Assembly (NCBI GenBank): GCA_900314765.1 | Contig: OMWN01000079.1 | Location: forward strand, 1-47,445 | DNA: 47,445 nt | From: an uncultured Selenomonadales bacterium | Lineage (GTDB): Bacteria > Bacillota > Negativicutes > Selenomonadales > Selenomonadaceae | Reading direction: 5' to 3' | Shown: positions 1 through 8,133 of the stretch, in pieces | Numbering within the stretch: the stretch's first letter is position 1 | Layout of the letters: each line of letters opens with the position of its first letter | Translations under genes and position numbers: made by a program | Notes under the pieces: generated by a model | What the model was told of the DNA's origin: nothing | Seen by the model: the letters and a program-made list of their open reading frames with translations, nothing else | Database searches by the model: none

Positions 1-8
1 CAAACCGT

Positions 9-118
9 CCTCAATCCGCGAATATTGCGGCTTGAGGAACTGTAGATGTTAAATTGTTACCCACACTTATGGGTGAAGAGCCGAAAAATGGCGATGAGAA
101 CGTTGAGCTGAATGCTCA
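9..118 (+). other. Leader or ncRNA-like stretch with three hairpins
   Basis: Three short inverted repeats lie one after another before the first gene. Arms at 9-14 and 32-37, with inner arms 16-19 and 27-30, enclose loop 20-26. ACCCA/TGGGT pairs at 59-63 and 70-74. TGAGC/GCTCA pairs at 104-108 and 114-118. No U-run follows, so none is a textbook terminator. The window edge cuts the 5' side. It may be the 3' part of a small RNA, a 5' leader, or the tail of an upstream gene: frame 1 is open up to a TAG at 43-45. I cannot choose among these. Confidence 0.3.
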
Positions 119-153
119 GAGTTAATAAATGATAAAAATAAGGAGGGCTTTTT

Positions 154-831
154 ATGGTTAAGTATACTTATTACGGACATGCATGCTTTCTTCTGGACGA
201 TGGCAAGTACAAGGTGCTGTGCGATCCGTTTCTGACGGGCAATCCGAAGGCCGCGATAAGGGCGGAGGACGTGGAGTGCGACTATATACTCGTCTCGCAT
301 GCGCATGGCGATCACATCGGCGACGCGGCGGCCATCGCAAAGCGCACGGGCGCGATGATCGTGGCTATCCCCGAGGTCATCGGCGTATGTGAGTCTCAGT
401 GCGCGGGGCTCAAGAGCCACGCCATGAATCTCGGCGGCTCCGTGGCGCTGCCGTTTGGCAAGGTGCGCATGACGCTCGCGCTCCACAGCACGGGCGTCGC
501 GGGCGGCATCGCGGCAGGATTTGTGATTCACATCGGCGACAAATGCGTATATTTCGCGGGCGACACGTCGCTTTTCTCCGACATGAAGCTCATCGGCAGG
601 AAGGACAGGATCGACTACGCGCTGCTCCCGATAGGCGACAATTTCACGATGGGGCTCGAGGATGCGGCTCTCGCGGCGCAGTATCTCAACGCGTCGAACG
701 TCATTCCAATTCACTATGACACATGGCCCGTCATAGAGCAGGACGTCAATCGCTACAAGCAGCTCACGGAAGAGACGACGCGCGCGAGCGTGCACATCGT
801 AAAGCCGGGCGAGACGATAGAGCTCGCATGA
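154..831 (+). CDS. UPF0173 family metal-dependent hydrolase (metallo-beta-lactamase fold)
   Basis: The protein has 225 residues, the usual size for UPF0173. The metal-binding signature HAHGDH is at residues 49-54. Further likely ligands lie in the FAGDTS segment (an Asp) and the PIHYDTWP segment near the C-terminus (a His). The fold implies a soluble cytoplasmic hydrolase with two metals; the physiological substrate of the family is unknown to me. The ATG follows AAGGAGG at 141-147. The stop codon overlaps the miaA start as ATGA, so the two are probably translationally coupled. This location before miaA is not what I would expect, since mutL usually occupies it. Confidence 0.93.
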   Translation: MVKYTYYGHACFLLDDGKYKVLCDPFLTGNPKAAIRAEDVECDYILVSHAHGDHIGDAAAIAKRTGAMIVAIPEVIGVCESQCAGLKSHAMNLGGSVALPFGKVRMTLALHSTGVAGGIAAGFVIHIGDKCVYFAGDTSLFSDMKLIGRKDRIDYALLPIGDNFTMGLEDAALAAQYLNASNVIPIHYDTWPVIEQDVNRYKQLTEETTRASVHIVKPGETIELA

Positions 832-1793
832 GCGATGAAATCAAAAATGGCGACGCGCGCGAAAAGCTCATAGCAGTCATCGGTCCCACGGCCGTGGGAA
901 AGACTGCGCTGTCAATGGAGCTCGCCCGCATATACGACACCGAAATCATCTCGGGCGACTCGATGCTCGTCTATCGAGGCTTCGACATTGGCACGGCAAA
1001 GCCGACGGCTGATGAACGCGCGAGGGTGCACCATGAGCTCATAGACATCCTCGCGCCAGAGGAACATTTCAGCGTGAGCGATTTTCAGAAGCGCGCGGGT
1101 GCGCTCATCAAAAGCGCAAATGAGCGCGGCAAAATTCCTATCCTCGCGGGCGGCACGGGTCTCTATGTCAAGGCGCTGCTAGAAGGCTACGAGCTCAATG
1201 AGCAGCCGGGCGATGAGGCGTACAGGATGAGCCTCGAGGTGCTCGCGCGTGAGCATGGCAAGGCGTACGTTCATGACATGCTCGCGAAGGTGGACCCGAA
1301 GACGGCCGCGCGGCTTCACGTCAATGATTTTCGGCGCGTCGTGAGAGCGCTCGAAGTTTATCACCTCGGTCAAGAGAAAATCTCGACGTCGCGCGAGAGC
1401 GACGGTGTGTCGTCGCCGCTCATCTACGACGCCTTCGTGATTGGCCTGCGTCGCGAGCGCGCGCTTCTATATGAGCGCATCGAGCGGCGCGTCGACATGA
1501 TGATGGCGGCAGGACTCGAGCGCGAGGTGCGCGAGCTCATGCGCACGGGTGTTAGGCGCGATGCGCCAGCGATGCGTGGCATTGGCTACAGGGAGATGGC
1601 GGCGTATATCGACGGAGAGATGACGCTCGACGAGGCCGTGTCAGAGATAAAGAAATCGACGCGCCATTTCGCGAAGCGCCAGTTCACGTGGTATCGCAAG
1701 ATGCCGTATATTCATTGGTACGACGTGGATGGCGTCGATCTTCAGTTGCTTTTGGCGCGTGTCACGAATGATTTGCGGGCAGCATTTCCCTAA
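828..1793 (+). CDS. miaA: tRNA dimethylallyltransferase MiaA
   Basis: MiaA transfers the dimethylallyl group from DMAPP to N6 of A37 in tRNAs reading codons that begin with U. The product has 321 residues. It shows the P-loop GPTAVGKT (about residues 19-26), the DSMLVYRGFDIGTAKPT segment (the family usually has Gln where Leu stands here), LAGGTGLYV, and the C-terminal RHFAKRQFTWYR region that contacts tRNA. The frame is open further upstream, but the ATG at 828, overlapping the preceding stop, gives the family N-terminus. MiaB, which methylthiolates the same nucleotide, is encoded near the other end of this window. Confidence 0.97.
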   Translation: MSDEIKNGDAREKLIAVIGPTAVGKTALSMELARIYDTEIISGDSMLVYRGFDIGTAKPTADERARVHHELIDILAPEEHFSVSDFQKRAGALIKSANERGKIPILAGGTGLYVKALLEGYELNEQPGDEAYRMSLEVLAREHGKAYVHDMLAKVDPKTAARLHVNDFRRVVRALEVYHLGQEKISTSRESDGVSSPLIYDAFVIGLRRERALLYERIERRVDMMMAAGLEREVRELMRTGVRRDAPAMRGIGYREMAAYIDGEMTLDEAVSEIKKSTRHFAKRQFTWYRKMPYIHWYDVDGVDLQLLLARVTNDLRAAFP

Positions 1794-1908
1794 TTTATTT
1801 TAAAATTTTTGATTTATTAGCAGGAATTATCATCATAAAAATAGAATATATACTTATGAATGTCACAAAGTATTTTACCGCGAGAAAATCGCAAAAGGAG
1901 AGAGTAAA

Positions 1909-2178
1909 ATGGCGGCAAAGGTTATTAATCTGCAAGACAGTTTTCTCAATCAGGCGCGCAAGGAGAACGTCGGCGTCATCATTCATCTGGTGAACGGCTT
2001 TCAGCTGAAGGGCAATGTGCGCGGCTTTGATAATTTCACCGTGCTCTTGGAGGCAGCGGGAAAGCAGCAAATGGTATATAAGCACGCCATCTCGACAGTG
2101 ACGCCGATGAAGCCGCTCTCGTCTATGACGAAGGACGGGGAGAAGTCAGAGGCGGAGACGGCCACAAAGACAGAGTAA
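1909..2178 (+). CDS. hfq: RNA chaperone Hfq
   Basis: The product has 89 residues with a complete Sm-like core: the Sm1 region ([19 protein letters not shown]) and the Sm2 signature YKHAIST. It should form a hexameric ring that binds U-rich and A-rich RNA and helps small RNAs pair with mRNAs. The tail after about residue 73 is short, polar and charged, and probably disordered. The start ATG follows AAAGGAGAG. The 115-bp AT-rich gap after miaA may hold a promoter, but I found no clean -35/-10 pair. The miaA-hfq order is widely conserved. Confidence 0.97.
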   Translation: MAAKVINLQDSFLNQARKENVGVIIHLVNGFQLKGNVRGFDNFTVLLEAAGKQQMVYKHAISTVTPMKPLSSMTKDGEKSEAETATKTE

Positions 2179-2201
2179 CGGCGTCAGCAAATAAAAATAT
2201 G

Positions 2202-2229
2202 GCCGCGTCTTTTTGGGGCGCGGCTTTTT
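2202..2229 (+). terminator. Rho-independent terminator after hfq
   Basis: An 8-bp stem (2202-2209 with 2217-2224, including one G-T pair) is followed by five T residues. It sits between hfq and dut, and its T-run is about 15 bp before the dut start, so dut expression by read-through is possible. Confidence 0.75.
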
Positions 2230-2243
2230 CTTTGGAGGGCAAT

Positions 2244-2699
2244 ATGAGGAAAAGAGGATTTGAAGTCGTATCGAAATATGAGGGCAAGGGCATAAACATC
2301 CCGACGCGGCACACGGCAGCGAGCGCGGGCTACGACATGGAGGCGGCGGAGGAGACGGTGCTCGCGCCGCATCGCGTGACGATTGTGCCGACGGGGCTCA
2401 AGGCGTACATGCAGCCGGACGAATATCTCGCGCTTCACGTGCGCTCGGGCTTTTCCATCAAGAACATGGTCTCGTGCGTCAACGACGAGGGCGTCATCGA
2501 TGCCGACTACTACAACAGCAGCGCGAATGAGGGACATATCATGGTGGCGCTCATGAATTTCGGCGACGAGCCCGTGAAGGTGGACAAAGGCATGAGGATA
2601 GCGCAGGGCATTTTCCATCGCTACTTGACCGTCGACGGCGACGAGGCGGGCGAGGGCGAGAAAAGAGCGGGCGGCATGGGCTCGACGGGTCTAAAATAA
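2244..2699 (+). CDS. dut: dUTP diphosphatase (dUTPase)
   Basis: The enzyme hydrolyses dUTP to dUMP and pyrophosphate, keeping uracil out of DNA and supplying dUMP for thymidylate synthesis. The 151 residues carry the trimeric dUTPase motifs in order: AGYDMEA, VRSGFSIKN, the GVIDADYY substrate loop, the MRIAQGIF region, and a glycine-rich C-terminal arm ending GGMGSTG that closes over the active site. The ATG at 2244 follows GGAGGG; an in-frame ATG at 2199 lies before the hfq terminator and is not credible. It appears to be a single-gene unit. Confidence 0.95.
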   Translation: MRKRGFEVVSKYEGKGINIPTRHTAASAGYDMEAAEETVLAPHRVTIVPTGLKAYMQPDEYLALHVRSGFSIKNMVSCVNDEGVIDADYYNSSANEGHIMVALMNFGDEPVKVDKGMRIAQGIFHRYLTVDGDEAGEGEKRAGGMGSTGLK

Positions 2700-2713
2700 A
2701 GTGCTTAAATAAA

Positions 2714-2742
2714 TTGTTTTTCTCATTCGTTTCATGTATAAT
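2714..2742 (+). promoter_or_regulatory. Sigma-A type promoter for the rodZ-like gene
   Basis: TTGTTT (2714-2719) is separated by 17 bp from a perfect TATAAT (2737-2742). A second TATAAT at 2803-2808 lacks a good -35 at the right distance and could be an alternative start point. Both lie in the AT-rich gap before the gene at 2857. Confidence 0.7.
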
Positions 2743-2856
2743 GAAAAATGATACGCTGATATATTTGTGTTTATTTTTAGAATTAATTTTCACAAATGTG
2801 GATATAATAGATAGATGTAAATTGAAGCACATGAAACGCATGGGAGGAAGACACTG

Positions 2857-3762
2857 ATGGTTGGTGGTACCCTTAGGGCTGCGCGTGAGAAGCTGGGCCT
2901 GACGGTTGAAGATATAGCAAATGAGACGAGCATACGTGCCGCGTATATAGAGGCCATCGAAAAGAGCGACAATGACAGTCTGCCGAGCGAGGTCTATGTC
3001 AAAGGATTTATCAGGAACTACGCGGAGATGCTTCATCTTGACGGCGATGCGCTCGCGCGCGAATATCATGAGGAAATACACGGCGCTGACGAGCCGCCAG
3101 CGCCGGAGGTGAAGCCCGTGGCAGACGCGTCGCGTGGGCCGTTCTCGTCCGGCTCTGATTTCCATGAGCGCGTTGAGAAATCGCACCGCACGCAAAACCT
3201 CATCATCGTCGCGGCAGTCATCGTGATTGCTTTTGTCGGCGCAATTTATTATTTCTTCGGCGATGGCGGCGCACTCGCGCCGAAGCAGGAGGCGGCGAAG
3301 CCGCAGACGACTGTCACGACCAGCAGCAACAATGGCAAAAATAACAATAATAACGTGCAGAACACGACGCCTGCGCAGAATGCCGCGAGCAATAATGCGA
3401 GCAGCAAAAATAACGGCGCGGCAAACAATGCGACTGCCAATGTTTCGAGCAATGCGGCGAACGGCTTAGGCAACACGCAGGCGACGGCGCAGGCAGCCGC
3501 CGCGGGGCCAGTGCAGGTGTCGGCGCATTTCACGGGGCGTTGCTGGGTCGAGATCGTCTCGGACGGTGATGTCGTGTTTGAGGGCACGGTCGAGAGCGGC
3601 AAGACGATGAACTGGAGCGGCAAAGAGCGCATCACGATGACGGCGGGCAACGCGGGCGCCGTCGACGTGACGTATAATGGCAAAAATCTCGGCAAACTCG
3701 GCAAAGAGGGCGACGTCATCGAGAAACGCTTCACGAAGGACAAGGCAGAGGACGTCAAGTGA
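2857..3762 (+). CDS. RodZ-like helix-turn-helix membrane protein
   Basis: The architecture matches RodZ, the cell-shape protein that links MreB to the membrane. Residues 1-65 form a cytoplasmic Xre-like HTH (HTH_25). Residues 115-134 form one transmembrane helix preceded by basic residues. Residues 140-218 are a low-complexity Asn/Ala/Thr linker with a run of five Asn. Residues 219-297 resemble the DUF4115 extracytoplasmic domain. There is no signal peptide, consistent with an N-in topology. The stop (TGA, 3760-3762) overlaps the next ATG by one base, so it is probably coupled to the YgiQ-family gene. The role is inferred from architecture only. Confidence 0.85.
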   Translation: MVGGTLRAAREKLGLTVEDIANETSIRAAYIEAIEKSDNDSLPSEVYVKGFIRNYAEMLHLDGDALAREYHEEIHGADEPPAPEVKPVADASRGPFSSGSDFHERVEKSHRTQNLIIVAAVIVIAFVGAIYYFFGDGGALAPKQEAAKPQTTVTTSSNNGKNNNNNVQNTTPAQNAASNNASSKNNGAANNATANVSSNAANGLGNTQATAQAAAAGPVQVSAHFTGRCWVEIVSDGDVVFEGTVESGKTMNWSGKERITMTAGNAGAVDVTYNGKNLGKLGKEGDVIEKRFTKDKAEDVK

Positions 3763-5663
3763 TGGGCGATTTTCTGCCGATGACGCGGGCGGACATGAAG
3801 GCGCGCGGCTGGGATGAGCTCGATTTCATATTCGTGTCGGGCGACGCGTATGTCGACCACCCAAGCTTCGGCCCTGCCATCATCACGCGACTCTTAGAGT
3901 CACATGGCTATCGCGTCGGCATCATCGCTCAGCCCGATTGGCGCCGCGATGATGATTTTCGTGCGCTCGGCAAGCCGCGCCTCGGCTTTCTCGTGTCGAG
4001 CGGCAACATGGACTCGATGCTCGCGAAGTACACGGCGGCGAAGCGCATTCGCCATGTCGATGACTATTCGCCGGGCGGGCGCGCAGGTCTTCGCCCAGAG
4101 CGCGCCGTCATCGTCTACGCGAAAAAGCTGCGCGCAATTTATCCCGACGTGCCCATCATCATCGGCGGCATAGAGGCGAGCCTCAGACGATTTGTCCACT
4201 ACGACTATTGGAGCGACAGGCTCCGCCCTTCGGTGCTCGTGGACAGCGGCGCGGACCTTTTGATTTACGGCATGGGCGAGCGCGCGATGATAGAGGTTGC
4301 GGCAGACCTTCATCGCGGCGTTGACATAAAAAATATACAGGACGTGCATGGCACGTGCTACGTCGTGCCGAATTACGATTACACATACGATTATGTTGCG
4401 CTGCCGACGATGGACGAAATCTTGGGTGACAAGATGAAATTCGCCGAGGCGTACAAACTCGAGTATCTCGAGCAGGACGCCATACGCGGAAGGCGGCTCG
4501 TGCAGATGAACGGCAGTGCTCTCGTCGTGCAGAACCCGCCCGCCATGATGCTCACGGAGGCGGAGATGGACGAGGTGTATGACCTGCCATATACGCGGAC
4601 GTATCATCCGAGGTACGAGGCGGCGGGCGGCATTCCCGCGCTCAAAGAAGTCGAGTTCGGCATCATCAGTCACCGCGGCTGTTTCGGCGGCTGTAATTTT
4701 TGCGCCATCGTGTCGCATCAAGGGCGCATCGTGCAGCGGCGCAGTCATGAGTCGATACTGCGCGAGGCAAAAATCATCACGCAGCAACCCAGCTTCAAAG
4801 GATATATACACGACGTCGGGGGGCCGACGGCGAATTTCAGGCGCACGTCATGCGACGGCCAGCTGAAGCGCGGCACGTGCCGTGGCAAGGAATGTCTGTC
4901 GCCTGCGCCATGCCGTCAGCTCATCGCGGACCACAGTGACTACATAAAGCTGTTGCGCGAGGTGCGGGCGGTGCCCGGCGTGAAAAAGGTGTTTGTGCGT
5001 TCGGGCATACGATTTGATTATTTGATGGCGGCGCATGACGCGAAAGAATTTTTGCGCGAGCTCTGCGAAAACCACGTGAGCGGGCAGCTCAAAATCGCGC
5101 CGGAGCATATTTCTGACCGTGTGACGCGGCTCATGGGCAAATCGAACCGCGAAACATATATGAAATTTGTGCGTGAATTCAATAAGATGAATGAAAAGCT
5201 TCACAAGAAGCAATATCTTGTGCCGTATTTCATGTCGAGCCACCCGGGTGCGACGATTGACGACGCCATAGAGCTCGCGGAGTTCATTCATGAGCTCGGC
5301 TATCACCCGCAGCAGGTGCAGGACTTCATTCCGACGCCGGGGACGATTTCGACGGCGATGTACTACACGGGCGTCAATCCATTGACAGGGGAAAAGGTCT
5401 TTGTCGCGCGGAGGCCCGAGGAAAAAAGAGCACAGCGCGCATTGATGCAGTATTGGCTGCCAAAAAATTACGATATCGTATGCGATGCACTCGTGAAAGC
5501 GCACAGGCAGGATTTGATTGGCTACGGCAGGAAATGTCTGATTCGCCCACGGAAAACGGAAACGAGCGCGAAGGATAAGCGCGTGAAAATGAAAGTGCAA
5601 AATCAGAGAAAGAATGAGCCAGCGAGAAATGCGAAACGTGGGAAAACGCTAAGGAAACGCTGA
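3762..5663 (+). CDS. YgiQ family (UPF0313) radical SAM protein
   Basis: The 633-residue product matches the YgiQ family. The N-terminus (LPMTRADMKARGWDELDFIF, then GDAYVDHPSFG) is the characteristic cobalamin-binding-like region. The radical SAM cluster motif CxxxCxxC is at C307, C311 and C314, followed by a second cysteine-rich stretch (CDG..KRGTCRGKEC). The last 60 residues are Lys/Arg-rich and probably disordered. The reaction catalysed by the family is not established as far as I know. The ATG at 3762 is preferred over the overlapping GTG at 3759. The stop codon lies inside a repeated intergenic motif (5651-5670). Confidence 0.9.
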   Translation: MGDFLPMTRADMKARGWDELDFIFVSGDAYVDHPSFGPAIITRLLESHGYRVGIIAQPDWRRDDDFRALGKPRLGFLVSSGNMDSMLAKYTAAKRIRHVDDYSPGGRAGLRPERAVIVYAKKLRAIYPDVPIIIGGIEASLRRFVHYDYWSDRLRPSVLVDSGADLLIYGMGERAMIEVAADLHRGVDIKNIQDVHGTCYVVPNYDYTYDYVALPTMDEILGDKMKFAEAYKLEYLEQDAIRGRRLVQMNGSALVVQNPPAMMLTEAEMDEVYDLPYTRTYHPRYEAAGGIPALKEVEFGIISHRGCFGGCNFCAIVSHQGRIVQRRSHESILREAKIITQQPSFKGYIHDVGGPTANFRRTSCDGQLKRGTCRGKECLSPAPCRQLIADHSDYIKLLREVRAVPGVKKVFVRSGIRFDYLMAAHDAKEFLRELCENHVSGQLKIAPEHISDRVTRLMGKSNRETYMKFVREFNKMNEKLHKKQYLVPYFMSSHPGATIDDAIELAEFIHELGYHPQQVQDFIPTPGTISTAMYYTGVNPLTGEKVFVARRPEEKRAQRALMQYWLPKNYDIVCDALVKAHRQDLIGYGRKCLIRPRKTETSAKDKRVKMKVQNQRKNEPARNAKRGKTLRKR

Positions 5664-5710
5664 TTAGAAGTAGAAATATTTTTAAAATAAAGTGAAATGA
5701 AGGGAAAGCA

Positions 5711-6178
5711 ATGCGTTGTCCATATTGCAAGAAGGAAGACAGCAGGGTCATAGACTCGCGGTCCGCTGATGACGGTAACTCCATACGCAGAAGGCGCGAG
5801 TGCACATCGTGCGGCAGGCGCTTCACGACGTATGAGGTCGTCGAGAAGACGCCGCTCATGGTCATAAAAAATGATGGCCGCCGCGTCGTGTTTGACCGCA
5901 ACAACCTGCTCAAGGGGCTCATTCGTTCGTGCGACAAGCGCGACATACCGACGGAGCGCATCGTGGCGCTCGCCGACGAGATAGAGCGCGAGCTCAGGAA
6001 CACGATGGAGCGCGAGGTCACGACGAAGCATATCGGTGAGCTCGTCATGGAGAGACTGAAAAATTTCGATGAGGTTGCGTATATCAGATTTGCCTCCGTG
6101 TACCGCAAATTTGCCGACATAAGCATGTTCAAGGAGGAGCTCGAGGAGCTTCTTCGCGAAAAAAGGGAAAACAAATAA
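5711..6178 (+). CDS. nrdR: Transcriptional repressor NrdR
   Basis: NrdR represses ribonucleotide reductase genes in response to bound ATP/dATP. The 155-residue product has the N-terminal zinc ribbon (CPYC at residues 3-6 and CTSC with GRRFTTYE around residues 31-45) followed by an ATP-cone domain from about residue 49. The start ATG follows AAGGGAAAG. No ribonucleotide reductase gene is in the window. Only 11 bp separate it from the radical SAM gene downstream, so the two are probably co-transcribed. Confidence 0.97.
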   Translation: MRCPYCKKEDSRVIDSRSADDGNSIRRRRECTSCGRRFTTYEVVEKTPLMVIKNDGRRVVFDRNNLLKGLIRSCDKRDIPTERIVALADEIERELRNTMEREVTTKHIGELVMERLKNFDEVAYIRFASVYRKFADISMFKEELEELLREKRENK

Positions 6179-6189
6179 GGAGCGTTAAT

Positions 6190-7905
6190 TTGTCCTGGAA
6201 ACTGGTCACCGAGCTAAAAAATACGTTGGCTCGCGAAAAGGGATATTATCTTTACGCCGCGGGCGCGCGGAGAAGGATGGCACTCGCATATCCGAACAGC
6301 TATCGCGTCGGGATGAGCAATCTCGGCTTTCATATCATATATGACATCATGAACCGCCGTATGGATACTGCCTGCGAGCGGTTCTTTTTGCCTGAGCGGG
6401 CAAGCCGTGCCGAGCACTTGCGGACGAATACGCCGCTCATGAGCCTCGAGACGCAGACATTTCTTTCTGATTTTCCGCTCATAGGGTTTGATATTTCATT
6501 TGAAATGGATTATTTCAATATCCTCGACATGCTGAGCCTCGGCAAAGTCAAGGTAAAGGCCGCAGAGCGCGGCGACGGCGACCCTATCGTCATCGCGGGC
6601 GGGCCGTGCGCCACGTTCAATCCCGAGCCGCTGTCGCCGTTCATCGACGCATTCATCATCGGCGAGGGCGAGGAGACGATGATGCGCTTCATGGATGCAT
6701 TCTATGCGGCGCAGGACGAGGGCGTCGGGCGGCGTGAGCTCCTCATGAGGCTCGCGCACGTCGATGGTGTCTATGTGCCGTCGCTCTACGATGTGAGCTA
6801 TCATGACGATGGCACGATAAAATCGATAGAGCCGAAAGACGGCGCGCCATCATCCATAAAGCGACAGTGGGTGAAGAACCTTGATGAATACCCCGCGCAT
6901 ACCATCGTCGTGACGGACGACGCGGAGTTTGACATGTATCTCATCGAGACAGCGCGCGGCTGTGGCAGGCATTGCCGCTTCTGCATGGCGGGGTACTGCT
7001 ATCGCCGCCCGCGCAACAGGTCTCTCGATGTGCTGCGCGCTGAGCTCCGCGATGCCAAAAAATATCATAAGCGCATCGGGCTCATGGGTGCGGCGATTTC
7101 CGACTATCCCGAGATAGACGATCTCTGCCGCTCCATCACGGGCGAGGACATGACGATGTCGGTCGCGTCGTTTCGCGCGGACTCCGTGACAGAGACGCTC
7201 GTCGAGTCGCTCGTGGGGAGCGGCATGAAGACGCTGACGCTCGCGCCGGAAGCGGGGAGTGCGCGCATGCGCGCCGTCATAAACAAAGGCATAGAGGAAG
7301 AGCATCTTTTTCACACGATGGATCTCGGCATGGCGGCGGGCATCAGACGCTACCGTCTCTACATCATGATTGGGCTGCCGTATGAGACGGAGAACGACAT
7401 ACTGGCGGTCGCAGACCTCGCGCGGCGGCTCAAGGACTACGTCGGCAAAAACGGGATGCTGACGCTCTCGGTAAATCCGTTCATTCCAAAGCCGTTCACG
7501 CCGTTTCAATGGTTGCCGATGGAGCAGAAAAAGACGATAGAGCATGATTTCAAATTGCTCAAAAGCGGGCTGAAAGGCGAGAAGGGCGTCGAAATACTCA
7601 TGGAACCGATACGCTCGTCATACATTCAGGGCGTGCTCGCGCGCGGCGACAGGCGCGTCGGTGAGGCACTTTACGCGGCGCATGTGAGCGGCGGCGCGAA
7701 GTCTTTCAGGCGCACGATGAAGGAGCGCGGGCTCGACCCGTCGTTTTATCTTTACCGCGAGCGCGAGGACGATGAGATTTTCCCGTGGGAAATGCTCGAC
7801 ATGCTCGTCACGCGCAAATACCTCTTCAACGAGCTCGTAAAGGCGAAAAAAGGCGAAGCCACGATAAAATGTTTCGATAACTGCCATCGTTGTGGAGTTT
7901 GCTAG
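6190..7905 (+). CDS. Uncharacterised radical SAM protein with N-terminal B12-binding-like domain
   Basis: The 571-residue product begins with a region typical of cobalamin-binding-like radical SAM enzymes (LAYPNSYRVGMSNLGF, then FDISFEMDYFN and IAGGPCATFNPEP). The core has ETARGCGRHCRFC with ligands C258, C262 and C265. Later segments (TLAPEAGSARMRAVINKG, MIGLPYETENDI) are radical SAM barrel elements. The protein ends with a cysteine cluster, C561, C565, C568 and C571, that could hold a second metal centre. Start TTG at 6190 follows AAGGAGCG. Related proteins exist in other anaerobes, but I know no assigned reaction. It lies 11 bp after nrdR. Confidence 0.85.
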   Translation: MSWKLVTELKNTLAREKGYYLYAAGARRRMALAYPNSYRVGMSNLGFHIIYDIMNRRMDTACERFFLPERASRAEHLRTNTPLMSLETQTFLSDFPLIGFDISFEMDYFNILDMLSLGKVKVKAAERGDGDPIVIAGGPCATFNPEPLSPFIDAFIIGEGEETMMRFMDAFYAAQDEGVGRRELLMRLAHVDGVYVPSLYDVSYHDDGTIKSIEPKDGAPSSIKRQWVKNLDEYPAHTIVVTDDAEFDMYLIETARGCGRHCRFCMAGYCYRRPRNRSLDVLRAELRDAKKYHKRIGLMGAAISDYPEIDDLCRSITGEDMTMSVASFRADSVTETLVESLVGSGMKTLTLAPEAGSARMRAVINKGIEEEHLFHTMDLGMAAGIRRYRLYIMIGLPYETENDILAVADLARRLKDYVGKNGMLTLSVNPFIPKPFTPFQWLPMEQKKTIEHDFKLLKSGLKGEKGVEILMEPIRSSYIQGVLARGDRRVGEALYAAHVSGGAKSFRRTMKERGLDPSFYLYREREDDEIFPWEMLDMLVTRKYLFNELVKAKKGEATIKCFDNCHRCGVC

Positions 7906-7930
7906 AATTATAGTTTTGTGCTTTCCCCGA

Positions 7931-8070
7931 GGCGATGCCAGTCCAAAGTAACTTAGCGATTTCTTACAGGCTCTTAAGCCAGCTCCGAAACGGCGTGTTC
8001 TCGCTTTTGCCGTGAGGAGCTGGCACTAGAGCCTGTTGAAATTGCGCAGTGGATGAGGACTGGCATCGCC
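7931..8070 (+). repeat. 140-bp nested palindrome with perfect 14-bp terminal inverted repeats
   Basis: The outer arms GGCGATGCCAGTCC (7931-7944) and its exact reverse complement (8057-8070) enclose further matched pairs: 7966-7974 with 8028-8036 (9 bp), 7978-7986 with 8016-8024 (9 bp), and 7990-7994 with 8009-8013 (5 bp). A weaker pair joins 7956-7963 with 8038-8045. The whole can fold into one long hairpin. There is no coding capacity and no obvious target-site duplication. It resembles a miniature inverted-repeat element or a structured RNA in the gap between the radical SAM gene and pgeF. Confidence 0.75.
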
Positions 8071-8133
8071 AAGTCACATTTCCTATACTTTTGCAAATTC
8101 ATAAATTATCCCGAAAGGACTGGTGAGGCATCT

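Noticed and set aside
8053-8133. N-terminal extension of pgeF from ATG 8053
   Set aside because: The extension begins inside the palindrome arm, lacks a ribosome-binding site, and is not family-like. TTG 8134 has a good site and gives normal length.
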